From assembly GCF_013409935.1 (NCBI RefSeq), contig NZ_JACCCO010000001.1, positions 3,534,001 to 3,598,000 on the forward strand: a stretch of DNA of 64,000 nucleotides, in the 5' to 3' direction. Position 1 is the stretch's first letter, and every line of letters begins with the position of its first letter. Below the pieces are notes generated by a model. It did not search any database. It had not been told where the DNA came from and saw nothing but the letters and a program-made list of their open reading frames with translations. Shown piece after piece: positions 41,143 to 48,740 of the stretch. Source of the DNA: Streptosporangium sandarakinum (GTDB lineage: Bacteria > Actinomycetota > Actinomycetes > Streptosporangiales > Streptosporangiaceae). Position numbers and translations under genes: made by a program.

Positions 41143-42869
41143 ACACCTCGGGCGCCCCGGGCGCCCCGGACACCGTCAGCGCCTCGGGCGCGGCGGGCAC
41201 GGTGAGCAGGGTCAACGGGCCCCTCGTCGAGGTCGACGGCCTGGCCGGGGCCGCGATGTTCGAACTGGTCGAACTGGGCCCCCACCGGCTGTCCGGCGAG
41301 GTCGTCTCCCTGCGCGGCGCGCACGCCACCGTCCAGGCCTACGAGTACACCGGTGGGCTGGCCCCCGGCCACCGCGCCGAACGCCGGGGGGCGCCCCTGT
41401 CCGCCCTGCTCGGGCCGCACCTGCTGGGCGGGGTGTTCGACGGGCTGCTGCGCCCCCTCGACGGCGCGGGCCTGTGGCTGGACCCGGCCGCGCCCCGACC
41501 CTCGCCGACCGATCGCGCCTGGGAGTTCGCCCCGCTGGCCGAGCAGGGCGCCGTGATCGGAAGGGGCACGGCCCTGGGCGCCGTCCGCAGTGGGGCGTCA
41601 CCTCCCTACCTGGTGCTGTCGCCGGGCGGCGAGGTCTCCGCGATCCGGCGAGCCGGCCCGTGCCGGGCCGCGGACCCGGTCGCGGTCGTCGGCGGCGCCG
41701 AGGTGACCGTGGAACGGCGCCGCCCGGTGCGGCGGCCGCTGCCGTACGCCGCCCGCCTGGACGAGATGACGCCGCTCACGACCGGTCAGCGGGTCATCGA
41801 CCTGCTGCTGCCGGTCTCCCTCGGCGGCACGGTCGCGGTCCCCGGTGGGTTCGGCACCGGCAAGACCGTGCTCCTCCAGCAGATCGCGAAATGGTGCGAC
41901 GCGGACGTGGTGGTCTACGTCGGCTGCGGGGAGCGCGGCAACGAGATGGCCGACGTCGTGGCCGAGCTGGCCGGGATGCCCGACCCGCGGACCGGGGGAC
42001 GGCTCGCGGACCGGACGGTGGTGATCGCCAACACCTCGAACATGCCGATGATGGCCCGCGAGTCCAGCGTCTACACCGGCGTCACCGTCGCCGAGCACTT
42101 CCGGGACATGGGCTACGACGCGGTGGTCATCGCGGACTCGACGTCCCGCTGGGCCGAGGCCCGGCGCGAGCTGGGCTCCCGCTCCGGAGCGCTCCCCGCC
42201 GAGGAGGGCTACCCGGCCGACCTCGCCTCCGCGCTGGCGGCCTTCTACGAGAGGGCGGGCCGCGTCACCACGCTCGGCGGCCGTACGGGCTCGGTGACCA
42301 TCGTCGGCGCCGTCTCCCCGCCCGGGGGCGACCTGACCGAACCGGTCACCACGCTCACCCAGCGTTTCGTCCGGTCGCAGTGGACGCTCGACCGCGACCT
42401 CGCCTACGCGCGCCACTACCCCGCCGTCTCCTGGAGCGGCTCCTTCGCTCGCGACGCCGACGCCCTGGCGGGCGTGACCCCGGAGGGCGCGGCGCGGCGG
42501 GCGCGGGTGACGGCGCTGCTGGCCGAGGCCGACCGCCTGACCGCGCTGGCCGAACTGGTCGGCGCCGGGACGCTGCCCCCTCACGAACGCGTCGCGCTGC
42601 TCGGCGGGCGGCTGGTCCGCGAGGGGCTCCTCCAGCAGAGCGCCCTCAGCCCCACCGACGCCCACTGCGGCCCCGCGCGCACCGCGGCGCTCGCCGACGC
42701 GCTGCTCGCGGTCGTCGAGCGCGCCCAGGCCCTGGCCAGGCAGGGGGTGCCGGTGGCCTCGATCGAGGACCGCGACTTCTCCCCCCTGCTCCGCGCCAAG
42801 GACGCGCCCGAGGAGGAGATCCCGGCGCGTCGCGACGCCGTACTGCGTGAGCTGGAGGCGGCGCGGTGA
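41139..42869 (+). CDS. A/V-type ATPase catalytic subunit A
   Basis: ATP-hydrolysing or ATP-making subunit of the A3B3 head. The 576 residues contain the N-terminal beta-barrel (VSRVNGPLVEVDGL), the A-type insertion domain (about 110-190), the P-loop GGFGTGKT with K242, the GCGERGNEMADV block with the catalytic glutamate, VIADSTSRWAEA and PAVSWSGSFARDAD. GTG 41139 gives a four-base overlap (GTGA) with subunit E; GTG 41130 would add three residues. The first 20 residues are Ala/Gly/Ser rich and poorly conserved. Confidence 0.93.
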   Translation: MNTSGAPGAPDTVSASGAAGTVSRVNGPLVEVDGLAGAAMFELVELGPHRLSGEVVSLRGAHATVQAYEYTGGLAPGHRAERRGAPLSALLGPHLLGGVFDGLLRPLDGAGLWLDPAAPRPSPTDRAWEFAPLAEQGAVIGRGTALGAVRSGASPPYLVLSPGGEVSAIRRAGPCRAADPVAVVGGAEVTVERRRPVRRPLPYAARLDEMTPLTTGQRVIDLLLPVSLGGTVAVPGGFGTGKTVLLQQIAKWCDADVVVYVGCGERGNEMADVVAELAGMPDPRTGGRLADRTVVIANTSNMPMMARESSVYTGVTVAEHFRDMGYDAVVIADSTSRWAEARRELGSRSGALPAEEGYPADLASALAAFYERAGRVTTLGGRTGSVTIVGAVSPPGGDLTEPVTTLTQRFVRSQWTLDRDLAYARHYPAVSWSGSFARDADALAGVTPEGAARRARVTALLAEADRLTALAELVGAGTLPPHERVALLGGRLVREGLLQQSALSPTDAHCGPARTAALADALLAVVERAQALARQGVPVASIEDRDFSPLLRAKDAPEEEIPARRDAVLRELEAAR

Positions 42870-44239
42870 CGGTGTGGGCCCCGGTGGAGTACACCGGTGT
42901 GGCGGAGCTGCGCGGCCCGCTGGTCCTGGTGCGGGGCGTGCGCGGCGTCGGGTGGGACGAGTACGCCACGATCGAGCTGGAGTCGGGGGAGCGCAGGCAC
43001 GGCCTGGTCCTGGAGACCGACCGCGACCTCGCGGTCGTCCAGGTCTTCGAGGGGACCGCGGGGTTGCGCGCCGAGGGCACACGGGTGACCTTCGCCGGTG
43101 GTCCGCTGCGCGTCCCGGTCGGCGCCGGCTGGCTGGGCAGGGTGTGCGACGGGCGCGGCCGGCCGCTGGACGGCGGCCCGCCCGTCCTCGGCGCCGCCGA
43201 CGCCGCCGTGAACGGGTTCCCGCTCAACCCGACGCGGCGCGAGCCCCCCTCCGAGCCGGTGCTCACCGGGATCTCGGCGGTGGACGCGCTCACCACGCTG
43301 GTGCGCGGCCAGAAGCTCGCCGTGTTCTCCTCCGGCGGCCTGCCCCACCTGGAGCTGGCCGCGCAGATCGCCGCGCAGGCCGACACCGGTGGCACGGCGT
43401 TCGCCGTGGTCTTCGCCGCCATCGGGTTGACCCACGCCGACGCGGCGAGCGTGCGCGACACGCTGGAGGAACGGCTGGCGGCGGGGGAGTCGGCCCTGCT
43501 GCTCAACCTCGCCGACGACCCGGTGATCGAGCGCGTGCTCACCCCGCGGCTCGCCCTCACCGTCGCCGAGTACCTCGCCTTTGAACTGGAACGGCACGTC
43601 CTGGTCGTCCTGGCCGACATGACGAGCTACTGCGAGGCGTTGCGCGAGGTGTCCTCCGCCCGCGGTGAGATCCCCGCCCGGCGGGCCTACCCCGGCTACC
43701 TGTACAGCGACCTGGCCTCCCTGTACGAGCGGTGCGGGCGGGTGACGGGCCTGGCGGGATCGGTGACCGTGCTGCCGGTGCTCACCATGCCGGCGGGGGA
43801 CATCACCCACCCGGTGCCCGACCTGACCGGGTACATCACCGAGGGGCAGATCCTGCTGAGCCGGGACGTGCCCGTGTACCCGCACGTCGACCCGCTGTCC
43901 TCGCTGTCGCGGATGATGCGGGCGGGGGCCGGGCCTGGGCGGACCAGGCCGGAGCACCTGGACCTCGCCGCCCAGATCCTCGCCGCGCTGGCCCGCGCCC
44001 GGCAGGCGGCGGAACTCGCCGAACTGGTCGGCGAGAGCGCGCTCGGCGCCGTCGACCGCCGCTACCTCGCCATGGCCGAGGCGTTCACCAACGTACTGCT
44101 GGCCCAGCGGCGGGACGAGGCGCGCTCCCTCGACGAGACTTTCGAGCGGGCCTGGCGGGTGGTGTCCGTGCTGCCCCGGCGGGAGCTGTCCATGCTGTCG
44201 CCCGCGGCGCTCGACGCGGGCTACCGGGAGCGGACGTGA
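42866..44239 (+). CDS. A/V-type ATPase subunit B
   Basis: Non-catalytic nucleotide-type subunit of the A3B3 head. The 457 residues have WAPVEYTGVAELRGPLVLVRGV at the start, GWLGRVCDGRGRPLDGGPPV (about 89-108), FPLNPTRREPPSEPVLTGISAVDALTTLVRGQKL, then the degenerate P-loop region FSSGGLPHLELAAQI lacking the GKT lysine, as expected for subunit B, and DMTSYCEALREVSSARGEIPARRAYPGYLYSDLASLYERCGR with the arginine finger region. GTG 42866 overlaps the subunit A stop, and the end overlaps subunit D. Confidence 0.94.
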   Translation: MTVWAPVEYTGVAELRGPLVLVRGVRGVGWDEYATIELESGERRHGLVLETDRDLAVVQVFEGTAGLRAEGTRVTFAGGPLRVPVGAGWLGRVCDGRGRPLDGGPPVLGAADAAVNGFPLNPTRREPPSEPVLTGISAVDALTTLVRGQKLAVFSSGGLPHLELAAQIAAQADTGGTAFAVVFAAIGLTHADAASVRDTLEERLAAGESALLLNLADDPVIERVLTPRLALTVAEYLAFELERHVLVVLADMTSYCEALREVSSARGEIPARRAYPGYLYSDLASLYERCGRVTGLAGSVTVLPVLTMPAGDITHPVPDLTGYITEGQILLSRDVPVYPHVDPLSSLSRMMRAGAGPGRTRPEHLDLAAQILAALARARQAAELAELVGESALGAVDRRYLAMAEAFTNVLLAQRRDEARSLDETFERAWRVVSVLPRRELSMLSPAALDAGYRERT

Positions 44240-44850
44240 CCCCGAAGGTCCCACCGGGGCGGGCCGGGCGCCTGTGGCTGCGGCGACGCCTGGCCACCCT
44301 GCGGCGAGGGCTGACCGTCCTCGACCGCAAGCGCCGCATCCTGCGGCTGGAACGGGACCGTCTCGCGGACGTCGCGGCACGCACCGGCGCGGACTGGGAG
44401 GCGGCGTGCCGGGAGGCCGACGCCTGGCTGCTGCGCGCCTCGCTGCTGGCCGGGCACCGGGCGATCCGGCTCGCCGCCGGCGGTCCGCTCGCCGAGGCGC
44501 GGGTGGAGTGGGTCGACTCCATGGGAACCAGCCGCCCCGGCCGCGCCGTCCTCCGGCCGCCCGAACCGGAAGCACCGCCCCCGCTCCCGGGCACGGCGGC
44601 GCTCGTCCCGGCCAGGGACGCCTGCCTGGCCGCCCTGCGCGCCGCGGTCGAGCACGCGGCGGCCGCGGAGGCCGCGCGGATCCTCACCGAGGAGGAGGCG
44701 ATGACCGGCCGCCGGATCCGCGCGCTGCGCGACCTCCTCCTCCCGCGCCTGGAGGCGGAGCTGGCCGCCGTGGAGCTGGCCCTCGACGAGCTGGAGCGCT
44801 CCGACGACGCCCGGGTCCGCCGCGCGCTGCCGCCACGGGACCGCGCGTGA
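44236..44850 (+). CDS. A/V-type ATPase subunit D (central shaft)
   Basis: Rotating shaft of the V1 head. The 204-residue protein begins with PGRAGRLWLRRRLATLRRGLTVLDRKR, the conserved subunit D start (normally P-T-[KR]-xxL-xxLkxrLxxaxrGxxLLkxKrd), and is a two-helix coiled coil with a variable centre (about 85-130) and a second long helix ending in RRIRALRDLLLPRLEAELAAVELALDELERSD. GTG 44236 overlaps the subunit B stop (GTGA). It closes the nine-gene operon order G/H-C-I-K-F-E-A-B-D. Confidence 0.9.
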   Translation: MTPKVPPGRAGRLWLRRRLATLRRGLTVLDRKRRILRLERDRLADVAARTGADWEAACREADAWLLRASLLAGHRAIRLAAGGPLAEARVEWVDSMGTSRPGRAVLRPPEPEAPPPLPGTAALVPARDACLAALRAAVEHAAAAEAARILTEEEAMTGRRIRALRDLLLPRLEAELAAVELALDELERSDDARVRRALPPRDRA

Positions 44851-44900
44851 GGCGGTCACGGGGTACGGGCACCGGCTTCGCGTTTCACAGGACACGCGTC

Positions 44901-45008
44901 TAGAGCAGCCTGTCGGTAGGCGGCGGCCTCCGTGCGGTTGCAGACGCCGATCTTGGCGAAGGCGTTGTTGATGTGCGTCTTGACGGTCGTCTTCGCGATG
45001 AAGAGGGC
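44901..45008 (-). pseudogene. LuxR-type helix-turn-helix remnant
   Basis: A 36-codon minus-strand stretch reads LFIAKTTVKTHINNAFAKIG and then VCNRTEAAAYRQAAL, which is the C-terminal recognition-helix half of a LuxR/NarL DNA-binding domain. The region upstream, where the rest of a regulator should be, has no matching sequence, and the short frame it sits in starts in unrelated DNA. It is a decayed gene end inside a 379-base gap (44851-45229) that otherwise holds nothing recognisable apart from the acyltransferase promoter area. Confidence 0.6.
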
Positions 45009-45229
45009 CGAGCCAGAGACGGCTCGACCCTCCAGAGCGTCTGTCCATGCCTGGGGCGGTAGGAGCGGGACGGGGTGGAGCGGCACCTCAGAAGGGTGGA
45101 GAGCGGGGTGGAGACGAGCCGCCGCACAACGCCGGGCGGCCCGGGACGGCGAGCGCCCGCGTCGGTCCGTTGGGCCCGCCTTCAGGTCGCGCTCATGAAT
45201 CTCCCAGGATGACCACCTAGCCTGACCGG

Positions 45230-46549
45230 ATGTTCGTCGGAGTTGTGGAGACGAGTCGGAGCGATACCGGGAAGGAGGTTCCGTCCGCGAGGACGCGGTC
45301 GTCGTCCGCGGGGCGGCAGGGATGGCTGGACGCGTTGCGCGGCATGGCCGCGCTGGTCGTGGTGTTCGAGCACTCCCTGGACGCGCTCTTCCCGGAGGTG
45401 CGCGCGAGCGCCGGCCCGTGGTTCGACTTCGGCCAGTACGGCGTGCTCGTGTTCTTCCTCGTCAGCGGCTACGTGGTGCCGGTCTCACTCGAACGGCGCG
45501 GCAGCGTCGGCGGGTTCTGGATCAACCGGGTCTTCCGCCTGTACCCCCTGTGGCTCGTCGCGGCGGCGGCCGGGACGGTGTTCGGCGTCGAGGGCGTGTA
45601 CACCCCGCTGCCGGACCAGTTGGCGGACGACCCGGGCACCGCGACCCTGGCGCACCTGACGATGCTTCAGGACCTGCTTCAGGTGACCGGCGTCCTCAAC
45701 GTGTTCTGGACCCTTTCCTATGAAATGGTCTTCTACCTCCTCGTGACCGCCATGTTCACCGCCGGTGTGCACCGGTTCAGCGCCACCGGCATGCTCGCCT
45801 TCGCCGTGGCGGCCCTCACCGTGGGAGGGCTGCTCCCGGCGGGCGCGCTGTCGCGCGGCCTGGGCACCACGCCGGTCGTGGTGCTGACCGCGGCCGTGCT
45901 GCTCGCGGCGGCCGCGTCGCTGGCCTGCGGCGGACGCCTCCGCCTGTACGGCACCGCGGCGGCGGCCGTGCTCGCTCTGGTGCTGCTCGGCGCCAACAGC
46001 CGGATCGGGGCGTGGCAGAGTCTCGCCATCCTCGCGACGATGTTCGCCGGCACCGTCTTCTACTGGCTCGACCAGGGGCAGGTCCGGTGGAGGAGGACCG
46101 GATGGCTGCTCGGCTTCGTGCCGGTCGCGTCCATCGGAGCCGCGTGGGCGTTCGGCCCCGGCTGGGGCATGCCCGACGACCAGGCGCGGGCCTTCACCTG
46201 GGGCTGGACCACCGCCGTCGCCGCCGCCTGGGCGACCTTCCTGATCGCCCGTATGCTGCGGCACCGGACGATGCCCCGCCTCCTCGTCCGGCTCGGCCTG
46301 ATCAGCTACTCCGTCTACCTGCTGCACCCCCTCGCGGTGCAGGTCCTCCGGCGGCTGACGATGGATCCCGGCCGCTTTCTCCTCGCCGAGCGGCTCGCCA
46401 TGGCCGTCCTGCTGCTGGCGGTGGTGCTCGGCTGTGCGGAGCTGACCTACCGGGCCGTCGAGCGCCCGGCCCAGGCCCTGGGCCGTCGCCTGTCCCGGAG
46501 GCCGCGGGCCACGCCCGTTCCGGAGGCCGCCCCCCGGAAGGCGGCCTGA
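45230..46549 (+). CDS. Acyltransferase family 3 membrane protein
   Basis: A 439-residue membrane acyltransferase (OafA/NodX-type) that would O-acetylate or acylate a glycan or other surface molecule. After a 30-residue cytoplasmic start it shows WLDALRGMAALVVVFEHSLDAL with the family's R-x10-H pattern, then FFLVSGYVVPVSLERRG and FWINRVFRLYPLWLVAA, and around ten membrane helices up to LTYRAVERPAQALGRRL. The C-terminal tail is basic. ATG 45230 has no clear ribosome site, so a leaderless transcript or a later start is possible. The substrate is not known from context. Confidence 0.85.
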   Translation: MFVGVVETSRSDTGKEVPSARTRSSSAGRQGWLDALRGMAALVVVFEHSLDALFPEVRASAGPWFDFGQYGVLVFFLVSGYVVPVSLERRGSVGGFWINRVFRLYPLWLVAAAAGTVFGVEGVYTPLPDQLADDPGTATLAHLTMLQDLLQVTGVLNVFWTLSYEMVFYLLVTAMFTAGVHRFSATGMLAFAVAALTVGGLLPAGALSRGLGTTPVVVLTAAVLLAAAASLACGGRLRLYGTAAAAVLALVLLGANSRIGAWQSLAILATMFAGTVFYWLDQGQVRWRRTGWLLGFVPVASIGAAWAFGPGWGMPDDQARAFTWGWTTAVAAAWATFLIARMLRHRTMPRLLVRLGLISYSVYLLHPLAVQVLRRLTMDPGRFLLAERLAMAVLLLAVVLGCAELTYRAVERPAQALGRRLSRRPRATPVPEAAPRKAA

Positions 46550-46609
46550 GACCGCCGCCCGGGACCGGTGGCCGCGCCCGGGAGGGATCCGCGTCCCGGT
46601 CGTACGCGG

Positions 46610-46644
46610 GCGCCCCCGGTCCGGGTTACTCGGACCGGGGGCGC
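46610..46644. terminator. Bidirectional hairpin between the acyltransferase and GlsB-type genes
   Basis: A perfect 14-bp GC-rich stem (46610-46623 with 46631-46644; GCGCCCCCGGTCCG) with a seven-base loop lies between two convergent genes. Such hairpins without T-tracts act as terminators in actinobacteria; its symmetry suits both directions. Confidence 0.75.
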
Positions 46645-46665
46645 CGGAGCGGAAGGACCGGTCGG

Positions 46666-46938
46666 CTAGTCGATGCGGCGCCTGCCGTACAGGTTGACGG
46701 TCAGGATGACTCCGACCGCGGCGAGGACCACCTGGATGACCAGTTCGATCCAGTCGATGCCGCGGGTGTCGGCGACTCCCAGGGCTCCGGCGATCGCCGT
46801 GCCGATGAGAGCGGCGATGATACCGATCACCATGGTCAGCCAGATCGGGATGCTCTGACGTCCCGGTACAACGAGCCGACCGAGCGCGCCGATGATGAGC
46901 CCGATGATTACGGCGGAAATGATGCCTGTCACGGCCAT
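46666..46938 (-). CDS. GlsB/YeaQ/YmgE-type stress-response membrane protein
   Basis: A 90-residue protein with three hydrophobic segments (about 5-24, 32-53 and 62-83) and the glycine-rich pattern GIISAVIIGLIIGALGRLVVPG typical of the transglycosylase-associated/YeaQ family. These small membrane proteins are usually part of general or envelope stress regulons; the molecular activity is unknown. ATG 46938 is preceded by AGGAG about eleven bases upstream. The 253-base upstream spacer shows no clear SigB motif or other gene. Confidence 0.88.
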   Translation of the reverse strand: MAVTGIISAVIIGLIIGALGRLVVPGRQSIPIWLTMVIGIIAALIGTAIAGALGVADTRGIDWIELVIQVVLAAVGVILTVNLYGRRRID

Positions 46939-47191
46939 TACTTCACGCTCCTGTGGTTGACTTTCTCATTTTGTGCCCTTGTGCAGCTGTTCGACACATA
47001 ACGAATCGACAGCACGCCACCGGGACGCCCGGTCAGGTTCCCGCCGCCGGCCGGGACCCGTCATCGGGCCGCGCATCCGATCAAGAAGTGGTCGACCCGA
47101 GGAGGTGGGGACTTCCGCATGGCCACCGGCGGCGACACGCACCTGACCGTTGACGGTCCACCTGTCGTACCGGAAGTACATGATGTGAGCC

Positions 47192-47566
47192 ATGACTCAG
47201 TCTTCCCCGCATCGACACCACGCCATCGACTACGTGGAGCTCACGGTCACCGACCTTGAGCAGGCCAAGCGTTTCTACACCGAGGCGTTCGGCTGGCGGT
47301 TCAACGACTACGGGCCGGGTTACGCCGGCATCCGGAGCGCGCAGGACGAGACCGCGTCCGAAGTGGGCGGTCTTCGCGTGGACGAGGAGGTGCGGCCGGG
47401 CGGTCCGTTCGTGCTGCTCTACTCCGCCGACCTGGACCGGTCCGTGGAGGCGGTGACCAACGCGGGTGGCCGGGTGGTGAGCGGGCCGTACGGGTTCCCC
47501 GGTGGCCGCCGCTTCCACTTCACCGATCCGAGCGGAAACGAACTGGGCGTCTGGGCCGAGGCGTAG
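47192..47566 (+). CDS. VOC-family protein (glyoxalase/bleomycin-resistance fold)
   Basis: A 124-residue single VOC domain made of two beta-alpha-beta-beta-beta repeats: HAIDYVELTVTDLEQAKRFY (about 10-29) and DLDRSVEAVTNAGGRVVSGP (about 80-99), ending RFHFTDPSGNELGVWAEA. The His in the first strand and Glu in the last (NELGVW) are the usual metal ligands. The substrate is not known. GACCGTTGACGGTC (47143-47156), a small inverted repeat, precedes the gene and may be a regulatory site. A hairpin terminator follows the stop. Confidence 0.85.
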   Translation: MTQSSPHRHHAIDYVELTVTDLEQAKRFYTEAFGWRFNDYGPGYAGIRSAQDETASEVGGLRVDEEVRPGGPFVLLYSADLDRSVEAVTNAGGRVVSGPYGFPGGRRFHFTDPSGNELGVWAEA

Positions 47567-47587
47567 GTCCACTCACCCCGGGCTCCA

Positions 47588-47620
47588 CTCACCCCGAAGG
47601 CGTCCGCGCTTCGGGGTGAG
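47588..47620 (+). terminator. Hairpin terminator after the VOC gene
   Basis: CTCACCCCGAAG (47588-47599) pairs perfectly with CTTCGGGGTGAG (47609-47620) across a nine-base loop, starting 22 bases after the VOC stop. No T-tract follows. Confidence 0.65.
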
Positions 47621-47797
47621 CCCTCCGGCCCGGCCGTACCCCGGATCCGGGCGGCCGCACGAGGCCCGATCCGCCGGGTGCCGGGAAGAGCCGGGAAACC
47701 GCGATCCGAGAGGCCGACCACCCGTCCGGAAACCCGTTGCGACAGTGGATACGGCAGAACGCCCCGCACGGACGTCCGTACGAGGCGTTTGTGAAAG

Positions 47798-47871
47798 TGG
47801 GGCTACCAGGACTTGAACCTGGGACCTCTTCCTTATCAGGGAAGCGCTCTAACCGACTGAGCTATAGCCCC
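47798..47871 (-). tRNA. tRNA-Ile (anticodon GAU)
   Basis: The minus strand folds into a full tRNA of 74 bases: acceptor GGGGCTA/TAGCCCC with discriminator A, D arm GCTC...GAGC, anticodon arm CTTCC-CTGATAA-GGAAG with anticodon GAT, and T arm CCAGG-TTCAAGT-CCTGG. CCA is not encoded. Its place downstream of gyrA and the DUF3566 gene is the conserved actinobacterial location; the tRNA-Ala that usually accompanies it is not found within the next 200 bases. Confidence 0.97.
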
Positions 47872-48026
47872 TTGTTGCGAAGAAACGGTATCGCATCCGC
47901 CCTGCGGAGGCGAATCCGTTCGCTCGAACAGGGAAAAGCTTACCCTCTCCCGGCACCTGTTCGCGCCATGCCCCCGGCCCGCCGGCCCGGAGAGGACCGG
48001 GCGGCCGGGAACACGGCGCGGAACGG

Positions 48027-48737
48027 TTACTCGGCCTCGCTGAAGGTGACCTCGACGCCGCCGACCAGGTCGGAGGCGATGTTGTAGATCACGGAGCCGA
48101 GGGTGGCCAGGGCGGTGATCAGCACGACGTTCACCGCGCCGATCAGGGCGGTGTAACCCAGGATCCGGACCGGCTCGAACCAGGAGGCCGCGTCGATGCC
48201 GCCGGTGGACTTGCCGTCGGCCGTGGTCACCTGGTTCACCATCTGGATGATGTTGTCGAACACCCCCAGGCTGGACAGCGCCATGTAGAGCACCGCGACC
48301 GCGACGAACAGCACCACGAAGCAGACCAGCGACACCACGAAGCTGAACTTCATCGCCGACCACGGCTCGATCCGGCGCAGCACCAGGTGGGCCTTGCGCG
48401 GCGCCTTCGCGGGGGCCTCGGCCACCTTCTTGTCGGTCGCCGGGGTCCCCGGCGCCCCGGAGGGCGACAGGTTCCCGGGAGTCCAGGAGGAGTTGCCGGC
48501 GTCCGGGGACGCCGGGCGGATACGCACCGTGGACTCGCTTTGCTTGCCGTCCTCGATCGCCGTCACGTTCTGCCTGCCCTTGAGATCGTCGGTCACCGAT
48601 TCACCGGTCCCCGGCGTGGGCGCTTTACCGTCGGCCGGCGACTCGACCGCTCCGGCGGTCTCGTCTATCTTCTCCGTTACCTGATCGCGTGTCGACGAGG
48701 AAGCCGAACGTGGACCCTTTTTGCCCTGGGCACCCAC
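48027..48737 (-). CDS. DUF3566 membrane protein downstream of gyrA
   Basis: A 236-residue protein conserved after gyrA in actinobacteria, of unknown function. The N-terminal 110 residues are low complexity, rich in Ser, Pro, Thr and Gly. The DUF3566 domain follows (about 115-232): RKAHLVLRRIEPWSAMKFSF, a long hydrophobic segment (about 130-155), LGVFDNIIQMVNQV, and a second segment (about 192-215) ending GSVIYNIASDLVGGVEVTF. Two membrane spans are predicted. It starts with GTG three bases after the gyrA stop and is probably co-transcribed. Confidence 0.9.
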   Translation of the reverse strand: MGAQGKKGPRSASSSTRDQVTEKIDETAGAVESPADGKAPTPGTGESVTDDLKGRQNVTAIEDGKQSESTVRIRPASPDAGNSSWTPGNLSPSGAPGTPATDKKVAEAPAKAPRKAHLVLRRIEPWSAMKFSFVVSLVCFVVLFVAVAVLYMALSSLGVFDNIIQMVNQVTTADGKSTGGIDAASWFEPVRILGYTALIGAVNVVLITALATLGSVIYNIASDLVGGVEVTFSEAE

Positions 48738-48740
48738 GTG

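Noticed and set aside
44856..45086. The LuxR-like 76-codon frame as a functional small regulator.
   Set aside because: It lacks the first helices of the HTH domain, its N-terminal part is unrelated sequence and no ribosome site is seen; it is treated as a remnant.
47567..47797. Search for a tRNA-Ala beside tRNA-Ile.
   Set aside because: No second cloverleaf or T-arm signature is present; the stretch holds a hairpin terminator only.
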